From Paracoccaceae bacterium (GTDB taxonomy: Bacteria > Pseudomonadota > Alphaproteobacteria > Rhodobacterales > Rhodobacteraceae), in NCBI GenBank assembly GCA_009920225.1, contig RGAJ01000036.1:1-10757 (forward strand): a DNA stretch of 10,757 nt, read 5' to 3'. The translations under genes and the position numbers were made by a program. This document shows, in pieces, positions 8,682-10,757 of this stretch (its first letter is position 1; the number at the start of each line of letters is the position of its first letter). The notes under the pieces were generated by a model. That model was not told where the DNA came from. It made no database searches and saw nothing but the letters and a program-made list of their open reading frames with translations.

Positions 8682-9305
8682 ATGTTCCGCAATATATTCG
8701 TATTATCAATGTCTTGTCTGGCATTGTTGGGGTGCAAGGCCAATGTCTTAGAAATTGATCTTTCTGAAAAAGATCTAAGATCAGCGGCATCAGGTGACAC
8801 GGAAATGGTGTCCTTCGAAGCAAAATTTTCGACATTTGGCGAACTTGATGATGCGCAAAAGGCGCAGGTTTCGGCGCTTGAGACCATCTTGGAAAAATAC
8901 ATCGCAGTTGATGATTTCGAACTTGCCACCACTGACATGGGGTTTGAAGTGATCATCGAAGGTGAAATTCCACTCACCTCGAACCCGAACGAAAACAGTG
9001 CCTATTATCTGCTGGTATCTCCATCAACTGTGATGGCCGATTATAAGCTTGTGCAATTCCATACGGGTGGCGACTTTGACAAAATGGCAACGGAAATGCA
9101 GGCGATCAATTTCATGTTGGCGCCCGATGCGTACCATCCGACCACCTTTAAACTCAAGGCAGATGCGCTGAACATCATCGCGACAGCAGTGGAAAAAGAC
9201 GGCGATTCCCATCTTTTGTGGCAAAGAAACATCGATGGTCGTGAACGGTTTAAATTCGCAGGCGGTGTTTATGACAATATCGGTGCAGGCCTGTATTTTA
9301 AATGA
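8682..9305 (+). CDS. Predicted secreted lipoprotein, function unknown
   Basis: 207 residues. The N-terminus (MFRN, then a hydrophobic stretch) ends in the lipobox L15-L-G-C18, predicting lipidation at C18; Lys at +2 gives no inner-membrane retention signal of the Asp type. The mature part is acidic and has no motif I recognise. It begins with VLEIDLSEKDLRSAASGD, has a helical stretch LDDAQKAQVSALETILEKY, then alternating strands (FEVIIEGEIPL, YYLLVSPSTVMADYKLVQF), and ends GAGLYFK. The ATG at 8682 has AGAGG 6 nt upstream. It lies 111 nt after mfd with a hairpin between, and ends before a strong bidirectional terminator, so it is probably its own unit. Possibly a distant relative of small phage or plasmid lipoproteins, but I cannot support an assignment. 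Confidence 0.8.
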   Translation: MFRNIFVLSMSCLALLGCKANVLEIDLSEKDLRSAASGDTEMVSFEAKFSTFGELDDAQKAQVSALETILEKYIAVDDFELATTDMGFEVIIEGEIPLTSNPNENSAYYLLVSPSTVMADYKLVQFHTGGDFDKMATEMQAINFMLAPDAYHPTTFKLKADALNIIATAVEKDGDSHLLWQRNIDGRERFKFAGGVYDNIGAGLYFK

Positions 9306-9336
9306 TGTACAACAGTGCAACAGTTTGATGCAGACA

Positions 9337-9362
9337 AAAAGGGCACCCTGTGGTGCCCTTTT
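9337..9362. terminator. Bidirectional intrinsic terminator
   Basis: An 11-bp perfect stem AAAAGGGCACC (9337-9347) and GGTGCCCTTTT (9352-9362), with a 4-nt loop CTGT. It is followed by a T-rich tract on the plus strand (TTTTCTTGTTT) and by TTTTT on the minus strand. It lies between convergent genes, 31 nt after the lipoprotein stop and 5 nt after the end of the autotransporter gene on the other strand, so it can end both transcripts. Confidence 0.92.
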
Positions 9363-9367
9363 CTTGT

Positions 9368-10757
9368 TTAGAACTGTGACGACACGCGAAGCGATATTTG
9401 ATCTGGTTGGCTGACCTTATTTGATGCAACCGACGCTTGGGCAGATAGTGTCATGCTGTCGGAAAATGCTTTGTCAAAACCAATTTTCCACGCAGCATAG
9501 CAGCTTTGTGTGGTGGTTTTTTCCACCCTCTCGCTACGTGCCACGCTGGGTGTCAGGGTGAGCGTGCTGTTGTCCAACGCCCCAAGCGATCCTTTGTTCA
9601 AGTCAAATACAAACTCGGGCGCAAATTCTGCAATGACAAGCGACATACCCTTGGCGGTAACGGTTTCGTTTGATGTGCTGGATCCTGCACGGACATCAAA
9701 ATCTGCCGTCTTATCAAAGGCTTTGACGCCACGCAGCGCAATGTTTGGTCTGATTTTCATGCCATTTTTGTGCAGTTCACCCGACAGGGCCAATCCCGCC
9801 GCGACAAAGCCTTGTTGATAGGTGCTTGTCGCGGTCATTGAGGTGGTCCGAAGGTCATAGTCATTTTTAACAGTAGAGGCCGAGATATAGCCATCCAACA
9901 CCATACCTGATGCAAATTCGCGTGCACCATAGCCGCCAATTTGCAGACCCAGATCGGACTGCGTTCCCGTAACTGCGCCTGTATTAACGGTTTGCTCGCC
10001 GATGCTGGCCCCAACGAAATAACCCAAGACCATGTCATTGCGATACAGGTGATCCCACTGTGCCCAGATATTGGCGCGACGTGTCCGGCCCACGTTTTTC
10101 TGATCTTCGAATGACAGCTCTGCCGACACCGTACGCACCCATGTGCCATCGCGGTTGACGCGTTCGTCGTCATAGGTGGCCTGGATATCCACTTGCCCCT
10201 CAGAGGCCTTTAAACTGCCGCCCCAGTCATTGGTGCTGCCTTTGCTTGACAGGCGCGCTTCAGTTCCATTCGCACGCGCGGCGCGCAGCCGATCACGCCC
10301 CTGACGCACGGCGGATTGCGATAATTTATCCAATGACATCATCTGTGAACGTGTCGTGGTCTGCACCAGATTTTCGATATCGTTACGCACGATTTCAAAG
10401 ACTTGCGATGCAGTTGGGGTATCGGTGACCGTGATGGTCAAGCGCGCGGATCGGGATTGTGTGCCGCCAGATGTCCCATAAACGTGCACGATGTATTTGG
10501 TTGTTTTCGTGACCTTTGGCGCGGTGAATGTCACGCTTTTCCCACCGGTGTCGGACAACGTTCCACCCGTGGAAATCATTTTCCACGTATATGTTACATC
10601 GCTTTCTCATACGCCGCTTGCGGTCGCGGTCAATTTGATGGTGCCTTCTGACAAAACCGGACCAGAGGTTGCCGTTACGCCGAATGATGGGGTTCCCCGC
10701 TGCGGTTGGATCGCAAGATTATTTGCAAACCCAGCGTTGGAGTCTGCGGCAAAATTG
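9368..10757 (-). CDS. Autotransporter-type outer-membrane protein, C-terminal part; in-frame TGA; 5' end outside window
   Basis: The reading frame is open from the right edge to the TAA at 9368-9370 except for a TGA at 10607-10609. Before the stop there are 49 visible codons ending in a beta-rich segment (SGPVLSEGTIKLTATASGV). After it the frame continues with TYTWKMISTGGTLSDTGGK and SVTFTAPKVTKTTKYIVHVYG, so one Ig/PKD-like extracellular domain spans the stop. A charged helical linker follows (FEIVRNDIENLVQ to RDRLRAARANG), then about 280 residues of alternating amphipathic strands and a final SLRVSSQF ending in Phe, the usual signal for BamA-dependent barrel insertion. This fits a type V autotransporter beta-domain, whose passenger would lie mostly beyond the window. 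An ATG at 10579 after the TGA has no signal peptide or ribosome site, so a product starting there would not be exported. Confidence 0.82.
10607..10609 (-). other. In-frame TGA interrupting the autotransporter gene
   Basis: Codons read GGC GTA TGA GAA AGC on the minus strand, with the same frame coding sensibly on both sides. A single change from CGA (Arg) or TCA (Ser) would create it. mfd ends with TGA, so TGA is a normal stop codon here; recoding is not supported. Confidence 0.8.

Noticed and set aside
10607..10609. TGA read as a sense codon (recoding or selenocysteine)
   Set aside because: mfd ends with TGA in the same window, no SECIS-like structure is visible right after the codon, and the site is in a structural repeat domain.

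Overview
The window looks like chromosomal core DNA from an alphaproteobacterium, most likely a marine Rhodobacteraceae (Roseobacter-group) bacterium of moderate GC content. The basis is the GyrA, HemB and Mfd protein sequences, and an intergenic element (GC-rich hairpin, then AGGAT-TTT, then GACAGAAAATGAA) of a kind I associate with Rhodobacterales genomes. There are no mobile elements, CRISPR arrays, rRNA or tRNA genes that I can support.

Layout. Positions 1-2513 (minus) hold gyrA, running off the left edge and broken by an apparent 34-nt deletion near 1563-1568. Positions 2514-2771 are a 258-nt spacer with a candidate gyrA promoter and an elaborate set of inverted repeats. Positions 2772-3338 (minus) encode a SYLF/YSC84-type lipoprotein with its own strong-looking promoter, which contains a perfect 7-7-7 palindrome. 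Positions 3411-4415 (minus) are hemB, a 5-aminolevulinate dehydratase of the type lacking the zinc cysteines. A divergent intergenic region follows. Then on the plus strand come a small four-helix membrane protein (4590-5099) and mfd, the transcription-repair coupling factor (5127-8570), 27 nt apart and probably co-transcribed. A separate plus-strand gene (8682-9305) encodes an unrecognised lipoprotein. A clear bidirectional terminator (9337-9362) separates it from a convergent minus-strand gene (9368 to the right edge) for the C-terminal part of an autotransporter-like outer-membrane protein, interrupted by an in-frame TGA at 10607-10609.

How the genes relate. This is mostly housekeeping: DNA supercoiling (GyrA), tetrapyrrole synthesis (HemB) and strand-specific repair at stalled RNA polymerase (Mfd), plus envelope proteins (two lipoproteins, one inner-membrane protein, one beta-barrel protein). 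No pathway links them beyond local operons.

Main caution. Two genes carry lesions, one of them in essential gyrA, while the 1147-codon mfd is intact. An assembly or sequencing fault, or a mixed-strain artefact, is the simplest explanation for gyrA. I did not find a convincing new multi-gene system. The most interesting signals are the two lesions, the paired inverted repeat at 2637-2751 and the palindrome inside the promoter at 3373-3401.
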